In this document: positions 63,915 to 64,000 of the stretch, one piece after another
How the letters are laid out: each line of letters starts with the position of its first letter
Numbering within the stretch: the stretch's first letter is position 1
Assembly: GCA_021773095.1 (NCBI GenBank)
Contig: JAJFKR010000001.1
Span: forward strand, 1-64,000
Direction: 5' to 3'
Length of the DNA: 64,000 nucleotides
Source: Woeseiaceae bacterium
Lineage (GTDB): Bacteria; Pseudomonadota; Gammaproteobacteria; Steroidobacterales; Woeseiaceae
Position numbers and translations under genes: made by a program
Notes under the pieces: model-generated
Databases searched by the model: none
What the model saw: the letters and a program-made list of their open reading frames with translations, nothing else
What the model was told of the DNA's origin: nothing

Positions 63915-64000
63915 TCAAGCCACACGGTGCTGACGCCCTTATTCCCTTGCTGGTAACCGATACGGCAGAACACGAACGCCTGGTCGCTGAGGCAACTACC
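63911..64000 (+). CDS. sat: Sulfate adenylyltransferase, 5' end only
   Basis: Thirty codons are visible before the window ends. [20 protein letters not shown] followed by HERLVAEA resembles the start of single-chain ATP sulfurylases (IKPHG motif). The ATG overlaps the cysC stop (ATGA), so sulfurylase and kinase are translated together to make PAPS from sulfate. No catalytic motif is in view. Confidence 0.75.
   Translation, partial: MIKPHGADALIPLLVTDTAEHERLVAEATT

Noticed and set aside
1..64000. CRISPR array
   Set aside because: No set of regularly spaced short direct repeats was found, and no cas genes.

Overview
The window looks like a chromosomal segment of a metabolically versatile, probably marine, gammaproteobacterium. 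The grounds are gene content and moderate GC: an O2-tolerant uptake [NiFe]-hydrogenase, O2-independent ubiquinone synthesis, a BCCT transporter, a large TonB-dependent receptor and methylated-amine catabolism. A Woeseiaceae-like (JTB255) organism would fit, but that is inference; no rRNA or other phylogenetic marker is present.

Layout. (1) 1-2044: REP-like doublet, a cyclase/FHA protein and a methyltransferase. (2) 2045-13876: complete hydrogenase locus. hyaABCDEF-hupI-hupJ-hypA (+) converges on hypC-hypB-hypD-hypF-hypE (-). The small subunit has all six cysteines of the proximal cluster of O2-tolerant enzymes. (3) 14021-29328: dusA followed by an accessory region. It opens with a tyrosine integrase beside the 5' end of dusA. 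It holds three copies of a 113-bp repeat that abuts a tRNA-Arg anticodon-arm sequence, other tRNA 3'-half remnants, an integrase fragment, a Fic protein, genes broken by stop codons, and a lipid-type RND exporter locus. That locus is preceded by a membrane-anchored TPR regulator, and two GTTAC-N5-GTAAC dyads flank the regulator gene. (4) 29394-46772: a one-strand catabolic cluster of about 15 kb. Read in transcription order it holds an MttB-family methyltransferase, corrinoid protein, MTHFR C-terminal protein, MTHFR, methyl-THF methyltransferase, BBOX-like dioxygenase, HD-type diiron oxygenase, dimethylglycine dehydrogenase-like enzyme, GFA protein, heterotetrameric sarcosine oxidase (soxBDAG) and a GlxA/GbdR-type regulator. 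An MFS gene lies at the downstream end and an XRE regulator is divergent at the upstream end. (5) 46945-56112: TonB receptor, TPR-sulfotransferase, BCCT transporter, DUF1538 proteins (the second truncated) and an MFS transporter. (6) 56150-58266: kynurenine genes, with kynA carrying an in-frame amber codon. (7) 58490-62446: ubiU-ubiV-ubiD-ubiT. (8) 62566-64000: a TetR gene with a clear promoter and operator, then cysC and the start of sat.

How the genes may work together. The most interesting proposal is that the dioxygenase/HD-oxygenase pair is TmpA/TmpB. These convert 2-(trimethylammonio)ethylphosphonate to glycine betaine plus phosphate. The betaine would lose its first methyl to a corrinoid/THF system, with MetF-type oxidation of methyl-THF. 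It would lose the second through the dimethylglycine dehydrogenase-like enzyme and the third through sarcosine oxidase, ending in glycine. This would be a complete phosphonate-to-glycine route in one cluster; it is inferred from family membership, visible ligand residues and gene order. The hydrogenase, ubiUVDT and the quinone-linked dehydrogenases suggest a quinone-centred respiratory chain that works across oxic and anoxic conditions.
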